A DNA stretch of 64,000 nucleotides, from NCBI RefSeq assembly GCF_900753045.1, contig NZ_CAADXO010000034.1, forward strand, positions 1-64,000, given 5' to 3'. Positions 51,214-58,467 of the stretch are shown here, piece by piece. Positions within the stretch are counted from its first letter, which is position 1, and each line of letters starts with the position of its first letter. The notes beneath the pieces were generated by a model. It did no database searches and was not told where the DNA came from. It saw nothing but the letters and a program-made list of their open reading frames with translations. The DNA comes from an uncultured Phascolarctobacterium sp. (GTDB taxonomy: Bacteria; Bacillota; Negativicutes; Acidaminococcales; Acidaminococcaceae). The position numbers and the translations under genes are program-made.

Positions 51214-52104
51214 ATGAAGATTATTGATGCCCATATGCATTATTACAATGTTGATGGTTTTGTGCAGGTTGCAGCCAATGCAGGCTATGAAAATACAGCG
51301 GCCTGCTGGCAGAAAATATGCGAAGAAAACAATATCGTTTTTTCCGTAGCTATGGGCAACACTAATTATACGTCTTCGAAATACGGCGGTGTCACACCGC
51401 GTATGATTGACCTTGCAGCGCCTTTTGACGAGGAGCATTACAATCAGCCGCAGAACATGGGTTACTGCATGGGTGTAAACAGCGAGGCTATAACCGAAGC
51501 AAATGCGGAAAAAACAGCGCAAGAATTTGAACGCTTCATTAATGACCCGCATTGTCTGGGCATTAAGCTCTATCCCGGTTATAATGCTGTCTATGTCAAT
51601 GACAAAAGACATTGGCCGCTGTTTGAGCTGGCGCGTGCCTATAATGTGCCAGTAGCAATTCACACAGGCGATACTGCTTGGCCTAGCGGTCTTTTGAAAT
51701 ACTCAAATCCGCTGACTGTTGATGAAGCAGCAGTAGCGTTTCCTGATGTTACCTTTGTTATAGCGCACTGTGGTTGCCCATGGTTCGCTGATGCGGCAGA
51801 GGTGGCCTGCAAGAACGCTAACGTATGCATTGACCTTTCCGGTCTGGTGGAGGGCAATCCTAAACCGCTGATACTGCTCGAAAGACAGCGTGGCTTTTTG
51901 CGTCAGCTGCATACCTGGCTGAATTATCTTGGTAATTATGAAAAAATCATGTATGGCAGCGACTGGCCGCTTGTAAATATTCCCCTGTATATCTGGATGA
52001 TCAGCCACGTTGTTCCCGAATGCTATCACGAGGATGTATTTTATAACAATGCAGTAAGGATTTACAGTAAAATCGGCAAGCTGCTGGAAAAGTGCGGAGG
52101 TTGA
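51214..52104 (+). CDS. Amidohydrolase_2 family metal-dependent hydrolase
   Basis: The ATG follows AGAGGGG. The 296-residue TIM-barrel protein has the metal motif DAHMHY (5-10), GIKLYPGY, VAIHTGDTAW, VIAHCGCPW and YGSDWP near the end. Amidohydrolase_2 members hydrolyse or decarboxylate aromatic and small cyclic acids. The substrate is unknown. It lies 33 bases after pbuX and one base before the next gene, so the three may be co-transcribed. Confidence 0.8.
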   Translation: MKIIDAHMHYYNVDGFVQVAANAGYENTAACWQKICEENNIVFSVAMGNTNYTSSKYGGVTPRMIDLAAPFDEEHYNQPQNMGYCMGVNSEAITEANAEKTAQEFERFINDPHCLGIKLYPGYNAVYVNDKRHWPLFELARAYNVPVAIHTGDTAWPSGLLKYSNPLTVDEAAVAFPDVTFVIAHCGCPWFADAAEVACKNANVCIDLSGLVEGNPKPLILLERQRGFLRQLHTWLNYLGNYEKIMYGSDWPLVNIPLYIWMISHVVPECYHEDVFYNNAVRIYSKIGKLLEKCGG

Positions 52105-52105
52105 G

Positions 52106-52798
52106 ATGGGACAGCCTGATATCAAAGAAATAGAGGCAGGGCTTAAGGATTGGGACTTTGTGCGCAATCTGCCTGCTGCAATCGGTGATTATACCCTTGT
52201 GCCGGGCTCCGGCATCGACGGACAGATTTTGAATATTGCAGCCTATGTGCACGAAGCATCGCACTGTCGTCTTGATTTGACTTATACAAAAGAAACCTTT
52301 GATTATGTGCCGGTAAAAACCGTAGGCCTGCATACGTTTCGCGACGTGCGCTTCTTCTGCCGTGACCGTGAGCATTTTGCCGACATGATGCGCAAGAGTT
52401 TGCCGGATATTTTGGCCAGCATGGACAAGAAAACCGTGCATACGCTGCCGTATGAAGCGAAAGCACTGCATTTTGAGCAGTGGGACTACTGGCGTACGCT
52501 GCCGGCTCAGGTAGGAGATTATGAGCTGTATATTACGCCTGATAATCCCTTGCCTTATATCAACGGTTCCTTTATCTTTTTGGATTATACTGATTTTAAG
52601 CATGGCAATCAGATATATTTTTCCTATAATATTTTCCGTGATGAACTGTTTGCGGAAATGCGCAAGAATCATCTGCCCTTGACCACAGACGCTTTTGACG
52701 TGCTTGGCAACGTGCCGGCGGAGGATAAGCTGCAGGCTTTGCAGGTGCATATAGAGGAAAAACTGATGGCTGCATTGGATGATTTAAAAAAAGTATAA
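52106..52798 (+). CDS. Conserved hypothetical protein (DUF3786-like)
   Basis: The 230-residue soluble protein starts two bases after the amidohydrolase stop. It has two similar halves, each with W-(D/Y)-x-(V/W)-R-x-L-P-A and later a G-D-Y motif (residues 14-30 and about 130-145), implying an internal duplication. I see no catalytic motif. Coupling to the amidohydrolase suggests a shared pathway. Confidence 0.6.
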   Translation: MGQPDIKEIEAGLKDWDFVRNLPAAIGDYTLVPGSGIDGQILNIAAYVHEASHCRLDLTYTKETFDYVPVKTVGLHTFRDVRFFCRDREHFADMMRKSLPDILASMDKKTVHTLPYEAKALHFEQWDYWRTLPAQVGDYELYITPDNPLPYINGSFIFLDYTDFKHGNQIYFSYNIFRDELFAEMRKNHLPLTTDAFDVLGNVPAEDKLQALQVHIEEKLMAALDDLKKV

Positions 52799-52805
52799 AA
52801 AGATG

Positions 52806-52834
52806 TTGACAAAATAGGTTCAAGCCTGTATAAT
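52806..52834 (+). promoter_or_regulatory. Consensus promoter of the five-tRNA cluster
   Basis: TTGACA (52806-52811), exactly 17 bases, then TGTATAAT with -10 at 52829-52834, 18 bases before tRNA-Asp. Confidence 0.88.
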
Positions 52835-52851
52835 ATAGTTCGTAGTTGATT

Positions 52852-52928
52852 GGCCCGGTGGTTCAGTTGGTTAGAATGCCGCCCTGTCACGGCGGAGGTC
52901 GTGGGTTCGAGTCCCATCCGGGTCGCCA
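52852..52928 (+). tRNA. tRNA-Asp (GTC)
   Basis: Acceptor GGCCCGG/CCGGGTC, anticodon loop CTGTCAC on stem CCGCC/GGCGG, T-arm GTGGGTTCGAGTCCCAT and encoded CCA. First gene of the tRNA operon. Confidence 0.95.
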
Positions 52929-52933
52929 ATCAT

Positions 52934-53009
52934 GCCTCGGTAGCTCAGTTGGTAGAGCAAAGGACTGAAAATCCTTGTGTCCACAGTTCGATTCTGTGCT
53001 GAGGCACCA
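52934..53009 (+). tRNA. tRNA-Phe (GAA)
   Basis: Acceptor GCCTCGG/CTGAGGC, anticodon loop CTGAAAA on stem AGGA/TCCT, T-arm ACAGTTCGATTCTGT and encoded CCA. Confidence 0.95.
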
Positions 53010-53013
53010 TATT

Positions 53014-53088
<75 letters not shown>

Positions 53089-53096
53089 CCTTTTAA

Positions 53097-53170
53097 GGCG
53101 ACATAGCCAAGCGGTAAGGCAGAGGTCTGCAAAACCTTTATCCCCAGTTCGATTCTGGGTGTCGCCTCCA
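53097..53170 (+). tRNA. tRNA-Cys (GCA)
   Basis: Acceptor GGCGACA/TGTCGCC, anticodon loop CTGCAAA on stem AGGT/ACCT, T-arm CCCAGTTCGATTCTGGG and encoded TCCA end. Confidence 0.95.
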
Positions 53171-53206
53171 TTTTTATTTCTTAAAAGGTGTTAAGTAGTT
53201 ATGTCT

Positions 53207-53295
53207 GCCGCGGTGGCGGAACTGGCAGACGCAAGGGACTTAAAATCCCTCGGGTAGTGATACCCGTACCGGTTCGATTCCGGTCCGCGGCACCA
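53207..53295 (+). tRNA. tRNA-Leu (TAA)
   Basis: A class II tRNA of 89 bases with a long variable arm (CGGGTAGTGATACCCG), acceptor GCCGCGG/CCGCGGC, anticodon loop CTTAAAA and encoded CCA. Last gene of the cluster. Confidence 0.95.
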
Positions 53296-53341
53296 ACATA
53301 AATTTTGTGTTTATGTTGGAACAATATATAGAATGAAAATG

Positions 53342-53375
53342 CTGATTGAACTTGCAGAAGTCAATCAGTTTTTTT
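53342..53375 (+). terminator. Terminator of the tRNA cluster
   Basis: The stem CTGATTGA/TCAATCAG with an 11-base loop is followed by seven T. Confidence 0.9.
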
Positions 53376-53383
53376 GTGTTTAA

Positions 53384-53426
53384 AAAGCAGGAGCTGTTGT
53401 ACAATTTGTGTGGCAGCTTCTGCTTT
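53384..53426. repeat. AAAGCAGGAGCTG hairpin, copy 1
   Basis: AAAGCAGGAGCTG pairs with CAGCTTCTGCTTT around a loop with TGTACA. A better-paired relative lies at 55944-55985, so the two bracket the small unknown genes. Confidence 0.65.
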
Positions 53427-53451
53427 GCTTTACAAACATTAGTAAAAATAA

Positions 53452-53497
53452 AATCCCGTCATCGCGGGCAAAAGATGGCCTGACCTATGACGGGATT
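53452..53497. other. Hairpin in the 53.3-53.86 kb gap
   Basis: The perfect arms AATCCCGTCAT/ATGACGGGATT surround a 24-base loop. The rest of this gap (53498-53858) is AT-rich; short open frames exist but none has a ribosome site or recognisable product. Confidence 0.6.
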
Positions 53498-53858
53498 AGT
53501 GGAAAAATAGATAATTCCTCTGCGTTCAGTATAATCTATATGTTAGCTAAAGTCAAAATAATTATATGGATGAAAATACAGTTAGGCTTAGAGCAGATAA
53601 TGATAGATATTATACTAAAGTATGTGTTATGCTGCAGCTTAAAAAGTGGAGAAATGGGAAACTTTAAATGCAGGATAAAAATTTTCAATGACGAAATATT
53701 TACAAATATAGCATTTTAGAAATACAAAAAAGAGCCGTTGGTTGTAATTTACTAACCCCAGATAGACAAATTCTGACATAGCTTGGAAGTATAATTTAAT
53801 TGTAGGTTGAAAGAAAAAATCGCTTATTATGGCAAGTGTAATTGTTGAGGTGAAGAAA

Positions 53859-54218
53859 ATGGAATTCATGATTAGTGATGATGTAGGATTGTGCTGTTAT
53901 GGTAGCGGAAGTGGTTATCACGAAGGATTAAATGGCGAAGATAGTAATTGCAAATGGTGTGTTGATGGATATGCAGCTGGGGCATTTGTTAGTTTTGAAA
54001 GTGCAAGGCGTGTAAGTGAAGATGAGGCAGTAAAGTACATTGTGGATGTGTTTGAAATGTCTAAAGAAGAGGCTGTTGAAAAACTGAATGAAAAAGGAGT
54101 GGATAAAGAGGAATCAATTAAGTATTTAGGTAAAACTTTTGGTGACAATCCTAGAAGAGCAAAGCAGATATTAGGCTTTTTGCAAAGCAAGACAATATCT
54201 AAAAAGCCTGAATGGTAA
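53859..54218 (+). CDS. Hypothetical protein (119 residues)
   Basis: ATG 53859 follows GAGGTGAAG. The N-terminal half is rich in Cys and Gly (LCCYGSGSGYHEG, then CKWC). The C-terminal half is a charged helical region with two similar acidic repeats (MSKEEAVEKLNEKG and VDKEESIKYLGK), resembling UBA-like or helical-bundle modules. I recognise no family. Codon use is AT-rich and unlike the core genes. Confidence 0.6.
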   Translation: MEFMISDDVGLCCYGSGSGYHEGLNGEDSNCKWCVDGYAAGAFVSFESARRVSEDEAVKYIVDVFEMSKEEAVEKLNEKGVDKEESIKYLGKTFGDNPRRAKQILGFLQSKTISKKPEW

Positions 54219-54269
54219 TAAAGGCTTACTCAGGATAACTGCGTTGGAGAGTAATGGAGGCGTATGAAA

Positions 54270-55307
54270 ATGAATAGTAATGCAAAAAAGATTGGTTTAG
54301 GTATAGTGATAGCCATTTTGTGTGCTATTGCTTTTTACTTCTTGTATTGGATTAAGACACCAGCTTATTCGTTGAATATCATCAGAGAGTCTGTAGAGAA
54401 GCATGACGTTGCTACATTTGAAAAGCATGTAGATATGGATACTCTTTATACAAAAGCTTTTGATGATGGTATCGTGGCTGTAGATAAGATTCAAGGAGAT
54501 GGAACCTTGTCAAATCCTTTGGCGGTAGGCTTCTTGCAGATGCTGAAACCGCCTGTAGTTGCTGCTTTGAAAAATGAAACTATTGAATATGTTAAGGGTG
54601 AAAAGGAAAATAAAGCGCAGAGCAATAATAAGGCAGATGATTTTGCCCAAGGTATGAAAAGCAAATCTGGCGTTGACAATTCGAAGCTGAAGGACATTAC
54701 CGTTGTTAGCAAGGAAAATAACGAGGCGATAGTCGCTTTAACGCTCTATAACCAAAAAATTGATAAGAACTTTGATCTTAAGGTAAAAATGACTAATTTG
54801 GATGATGGAACTTGGAAACTCAAGGAGATTACTAACTTAGTCGAGTTTTTGGTGGAAATCGATAAGGCAGAAAAGGAAAAATTAGCTGAACTCAATAAAA
54901 ATATTGTGGCAGAATTAAAGATGGCTGTCCCTGTAACTGCTGCTAATGTAAAATTAAACAGTGACGGTAATCCTTTCTTTGCTTCTTATTGGCTGAACTA
55001 TGGGATTGCGCTTCAGAATAACACTGATAAAAACATCACTGATGTTTACGTTCTTATTGACCTTGTTGGTAACAATAAGAAGGTTTTCAAGGAAACGCGT
55101 TTAAGATATAATCAAAATATTTTCACTGCCCATAGCAAGCTTTCCTTAAGCTATAAGGATAAACTCAATCAGTTTATAGATAAAGATATGGCATTGATTG
55201 AGAATATGAATGACAAGAAAATGGAGGTTCATGTTGTCGGGATCAAATATGCTGATGGTAAAGAGGTTAAGGTTTTAGAAGAACTTCCGGATGTAGTTAA
55301 AAAGTAA
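54270..55307 (+). CDS. Membrane-anchored DUF2939-like protein
   Basis: ATG 54270 lies nine bases after GGAGG; ATG 54264 is too close to it. The 345-residue protein has one N-terminal membrane segment (GLGIVIAILCAIAFYFLYW). The pattern YSLNIIRESVEKHDVATFEKHVD fits the DUF2939 family. A long, lysine-rich extracytoplasmic part follows, with a second beta-rich domain from about 230 onward. It lies 14 bases before the next small gene. Function unknown. Confidence 0.6.
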   Translation: MNSNAKKIGLGIVIAILCAIAFYFLYWIKTPAYSLNIIRESVEKHDVATFEKHVDMDTLYTKAFDDGIVAVDKIQGDGTLSNPLAVGFLQMLKPPVVAALKNETIEYVKGEKENKAQSNNKADDFAQGMKSKSGVDNSKLKDITVVSKENNEAIVALTLYNQKIDKNFDLKVKMTNLDDGTWKLKEITNLVEFLVEIDKAEKEKLAELNKNIVAELKMAVPVTAANVKLNSDGNPFFASYWLNYGIALQNNTDKNITDVYVLIDLVGNNKKVFKETRLRYNQNIFTAHSKLSLSYKDKLNQFIDKDMALIENMNDKKMEVHVVGIKYADGKEVKVLEELPDVVKK

Positions 55308-55321
55308 TGGAGGTAAAATAC

Positions 55322-55543
55322 ATGGAAGATGTCAAGAATACCTGGGGTGGTAAACGCACTGGAGCAGGGCGCCCGGTAGGAACAACAAAGGAAGTCAGTG
55401 TTCAGCGTCCTCAGCACCAGCTGAGAGCGTTCCCCGATGAGTGGGAGATGATTCGCGAGTTTGCCAGATTGGTAAAGCATGTATCGAAAGAAGAGTGCCA
55501 GCAGGCTTTAAGTGATTTGGCTGAGGGAAAATACAAAAAATAA
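55322..55543 (+). CDS. Small protein with GGKRTGAGRP motif
   Basis: ATG 55322 follows GGAGGTAA; 73 residues. The N-terminal WGGKRTGAGRPVG is an AT-hook-like motif common in plasmid and phage small proteins. It is followed by a helical segment (FPDEWEMIREFARLV). It may be a DNA-binding regulator of mobile-element origin. It starts 14 bases after the DUF2939-like gene. Confidence 0.62.
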   Translation: MEDVKNTWGGKRTGAGRPVGTTKEVSVQRPQHQLRAFPDEWEMIREFARLVKHVSKEECQQALSDLAEGKYKK

Positions 55544-55635
55544 AAGCACTGAACTTGATTAATGTTGGCAAAAGTGCATAGAAGTTTACTGTTAAAATGT
55601 TATATAATGTATAATAGCGAAGGTGGGAGAAGAAC

Positions 55636-55785
55636 ATGAAAGATATCGTTCAAGCAATGGATGTACTCGCAGCGGGATTTCTTCTGTTTGCTATTTATAG
55701 CGGACTGCTTAGCACGCATACAGGTGGCAATCTTTTATTTGGCTATCTGGTTCTTCGCTTTATACTTAAAAACGCAATAAAATAA
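55636..55785 (+). CDS. Small membrane protein (49 residues)
   Basis: ATG 55636 follows GGTGGGAGAAG, with TATAAT-like boxes just upstream. The peptide has one or two hydrophobic segments (VLAAGFLLFAIYSGLL; LLFGYLVLRFIL) and a short polar tail. No family is recognised. The remaining gap to 56113 holds the second hairpin and no convincing gene. Confidence 0.5.
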   Translation: MKDIVQAMDVLAAGFLLFAIYSGLLSTHTGGNLLFGYLVLRFILKNAIK

Positions 55786-55943
55786 CAACATAAGCCGTAA
55801 AGTCATGATGTATATCATTTCGTGATCTCGCGAAGATAATGTCTTACGTCTGTTTGTGCATGTTCAATGGATGTGAGAGCTTTTGTTATGGCGTGGCGTT
55901 TAAGGGTAAGAATATTGAGATTGTTACAAATTGATTCCAAAGA

Positions 55944-55985
55944 AAAGCAGGAGCTGCTGTACATAGGTACAGCGGCTCCTGCTTT
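55944..55985. repeat. AAAGCAGGAGC hairpin, copy 2
   Basis: AAAGCAGGAGC pairs with GCTCCTGCTTT and the inner GCTGTAC with GTACAGC, an almost perfect 40-base palindrome related to 53384-53426. Confidence 0.7.
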
Positions 55986-56113
55986 GTCGTTTAATAGCTT
56001 ATTTTTGAATCATATTGGTGATAGTGTTTATAGAAAGGTAGGGATAAAACACAAATCCCCTTTTAGAGCAAAATAGTTTCTAAGAACTTTACGGAAAAAG
56101 TTATACAAAACTA

Positions 56114-56166
56114 TTGACAACGAGGCGGGGTATGCTTATAATATAAATGAAAGTTGTGACCAACTT
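56114..56166 (+). promoter_or_regulatory. Consensus promoter and leader hairpin of the type I RM operon
   Basis: TTGACA (56114-56119), 17 bases, TATAAT (56137-56142) with TG before it. Near the expected start of the RNA, AAGTTG (56151-56156) and CAACTT (56161-56166) form a four-base-loop hairpin followed by six T. It could be an early terminator/attenuator or a dyad operator. Confidence 0.75.
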
Positions 56167-56195
56167 TTTTTGCAAACGCTATGGAGGTGTTTTAA

Positions 56196-57920
56196 TTGTT
56201 AAATAACGAATTTAGTAAAAAAGCAGAAAATCTGTCTAAGAAAATTGAAGAAGGCTTAAGAATTTTGCTGCCCGGTTATACTGCCTTGGATAAGGCTGCT
56301 ATTACTTTGGTATTGTTTGCAGCAAGCAGCCTGCAAGCAGGTATCGTCACATATAGCGAAGCTATTGCATCTTTACCTGAAAATATAAAAGCTGATATTC
56401 GTAATTGTACGAAGGTAGACGTTGTTTGGGACGATGTAAAACAGCTTTTGGAAATGTATGAAACGGAAGACTTTTTACAAGTCTTGTTAAGCGTTTCCGA
56501 TAATGACGCAAGAACAAATCCGTGTAACGTACCGGCAAGTTTAAATCAACTTGCTGAAAGGTTTTTGCGTATCAAATCCGAACCCGGCAAAGGATTGCAG
56601 TTGTATTCCGGTTCCGGTGATACATTAACCGGCCTTGTTTGCCGGCACAATAACCTTGCTGTTACAGGCTTGGAATTAAGTCGTGACGGAGTACTTATTT
56701 CTAAACTTAAAGCATTTGCACTTGGTGCTCAGATAGAAGTAATCAGACGCAGTCCTATTGATTACTGTCTTGCTGAGCGTGGAAAAGCTGATTACGATTT
56801 CGTTATCAGTACTCACCCTTTTGGCTTAAGGGTTAGAACGCTTAGCAATAAATTTCCTGAACTCAGTGATATTTATCCGTTCTTGCGAAGCGGTACAGCA
56901 GCGGATTGGGTTTGTGGCTTGCTGGCTCTGGACAATATTGCACCGGACGGTAAAGTTGTGGCGTTTTTTTCTGAAGGCTGCATGTTTACCAATCAGGATC
57001 GTGAGGTTAGAAAGTATTTAGTACATAATGGTTTGGTAGAGGCTGTAATAGCTCTTCCGGCCAAAATGTATTCCTATATGAGCATAAAACCTGTAATGGT
57101 AGTGCTGAGCAGGGGCAATAAAGAAGTAAAGATGGTCGATGCTTCTGATATGTTTACCCCCGGAAGACGTCAAAATGAGTTTTCTGAAGAAAACATTGAG
57201 GCGATTATTGACGCTTATAATCATCCCGGTGAAAAAAGCGTATGCGTTACCGTGGATGATCTCAGCAAAAGCGACTATACTTTGCTGCCTACACGTTTTC
57301 TGGCTGTGCCGGAAGATACAATTAAAAACGGAAAACCTTTGGAAGAACTTGTACGATTCGGAAGAAGTGTTGCAATAACTGCTTCTGCATTAGATAAGTT
57401 ATCTGTTGATGAAAACGATGCTTCAACGAATTATTATTTGCGCCTTTCGGAAGTGCATGATGGCATGGTAGACAATTGTTTACCTAAAATCAGTTGCATT
57501 GATAAAAAATACGAGAAATATCTGTTGGAGGACAACGATATTATTTTGTCGCGCAATGGTTCGCCGTTTAAAGTGGCATTGTTTAACGAACAAGCCGGGA
57601 CTAAGGTTTTACCTGTCGGTAACCTGCTTATTCTTCGTGCCGATACGAGTAAAATTAACCCGATTTATCTTAAAGCGTACCTTGAAAGTGAACAAGGCAT
57701 AGCCGGTTTGAGCGCATTGCTTACCGGAGTTGCAATGCAAGTTATCAGTTTGGAACGTCTGAAAAAGATGCTTGTACCTGTTCCTGATATGGAAGAACAA
57801 AATGAAATAGCGGAAAAATATCTTAGCATTGTTGACGAATTGAAAATTTTGAATTTAAAAATCATGAATGCTAAGGACAGACTGCGCCATGTAATTGACA
57901 ACGGAAAGGCTGGTGAGTGA
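56196..57920 (+). CDS. Methyltransferase/specificity fusion with degenerate catalytic motif
   Basis: The start at 56196 is a TTG codon, 12 bases after GGAGGTG. The 574-residue protein has an N6-adenine methyltransferase-like domain with an AdoMet-loop remnant LYSGSGD (136-142). Motif IV should be NPPF but reads THPF (206-209). The second half is an HsdS-like target recognition domain (GVAMQVISLERLKKMLVPVP, about 515-535) and a terminal coiled coil. It looks like a DNA-binding, non-methylating M-S protein. It overlaps the next gene at its stop codon and precedes hsdRMS. Confidence 0.75.
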   Translation: MLNNEFSKKAENLSKKIEEGLRILLPGYTALDKAAITLVLFAASSLQAGIVTYSEAIASLPENIKADIRNCTKVDVVWDDVKQLLEMYETEDFLQVLLSVSDNDARTNPCNVPASLNQLAERFLRIKSEPGKGLQLYSGSGDTLTGLVCRHNNLAVTGLELSRDGVLISKLKAFALGAQIEVIRRSPIDYCLAERGKADYDFVISTHPFGLRVRTLSNKFPELSDIYPFLRSGTAADWVCGLLALDNIAPDGKVVAFFSEGCMFTNQDREVRKYLVHNGLVEAVIALPAKMYSYMSIKPVMVVLSRGNKEVKMVDASDMFTPGRRQNEFSEENIEAIIDAYNHPGEKSVCVTVDDLSKSDYTLLPTRFLAVPEDTIKNGKPLEELVRFGRSVAITASALDKLSVDENDASTNYYLRLSEVHDGMVDNCLPKISCIDKKYEKYLLEDNDIILSRNGSPFKVALFNEQAGTKVLPVGNLLILRADTSKINPIYLKAYLESEQGIAGLSALLTGVAMQVISLERLKKMLVPVPDMEEQNEIAEKYLSIVDELKILNLKIMNAKDRLRHVIDNGKAGE

Positions 57921-58444
57921 ACGTGTTAAATGAAATGCAGATGTACGAACTCTCTGAAGTTTTAATGAAGGAGTTTGCCGAGGGTGCTTTGGAAAAAGCA
58001 ATTTCTTCTCTTAACAGAGCAGGAAAACTTGCCGATTGGTTGGAAATGATGGGGTTGAGCCAACTCTTAGGAGGAGATATTTTTTATAATCCTAAAATCT
58101 ATGGTAAAATATTAGTATTGGGAGATTCCCGTACTAATAAGCGCCATCTTACCGGAGTTGCGAAAAGCATGGGCTTTTCCGGTGACAGGTTTGAGTTCTT
58201 CCTTGACTATGATGGCAGCCAAAAATATAACTATTCTAAATTGCGATATTCAGATAAATATGCTGCTGTTATCGTAGGACCTATTCCGCATAGCACTGTC
58301 AATAAAGGTAATTATAGTAGTGCTATAGTTGCAATGGAAACTGAACAAGGTTATCCGCCGGTAGTTCGTGTTGAAAAGATAACTAACAACAGTTTCAGAT
58401 CAGCAATGGACGAGCTGCAGCAAAAGAATCTTGTTGCTGCTTGA
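57917..58444 (+). CDS. Unrecognised 175-residue protein of the RM operon
   Basis: It starts at GTG 57917 overlapping the upstream stop (GTGA); GTG 57923 is possible. The first third is helical and acidic (MYELSEVLMKEFAEGALEKA). The rest looks like an alpha/beta Rossmann-type domain: KILVLGDSRTNK, FEFFLDYDG, YAAVIVGPIPHS, then a terminal helix. I recognise no family. Its tight position between the fusion gene and hsdR suggests a dedicated partner of the fusion protein. Confidence 0.7.
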   Translation: MNVLNEMQMYELSEVLMKEFAEGALEKAISSLNRAGKLADWLEMMGLSQLLGGDIFYNPKIYGKILVLGDSRTNKRHLTGVAKSMGFSGDRFEFFLDYDGSQKYNYSKLRYSDKYAAVIVGPIPHSTVNKGNYSSAIVAMETEQGYPPVVRVEKITNNSFRSAMDELQQKNLVAA

Positions 58445-58467
58445 GGAAAGCTTTAGGAGGTTTAAAA

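Noticed and set aside
53408..53719. A 103-codon frame after the tRNA cluster
   Set aside because: It runs through two hairpins, lacks a ribosome site, and its product shows no recognisable pattern.
55867..56076. A 69-codon frame before the RM promoter
   Set aside because: It spans the 55944-55985 palindrome and has no ribosome site.
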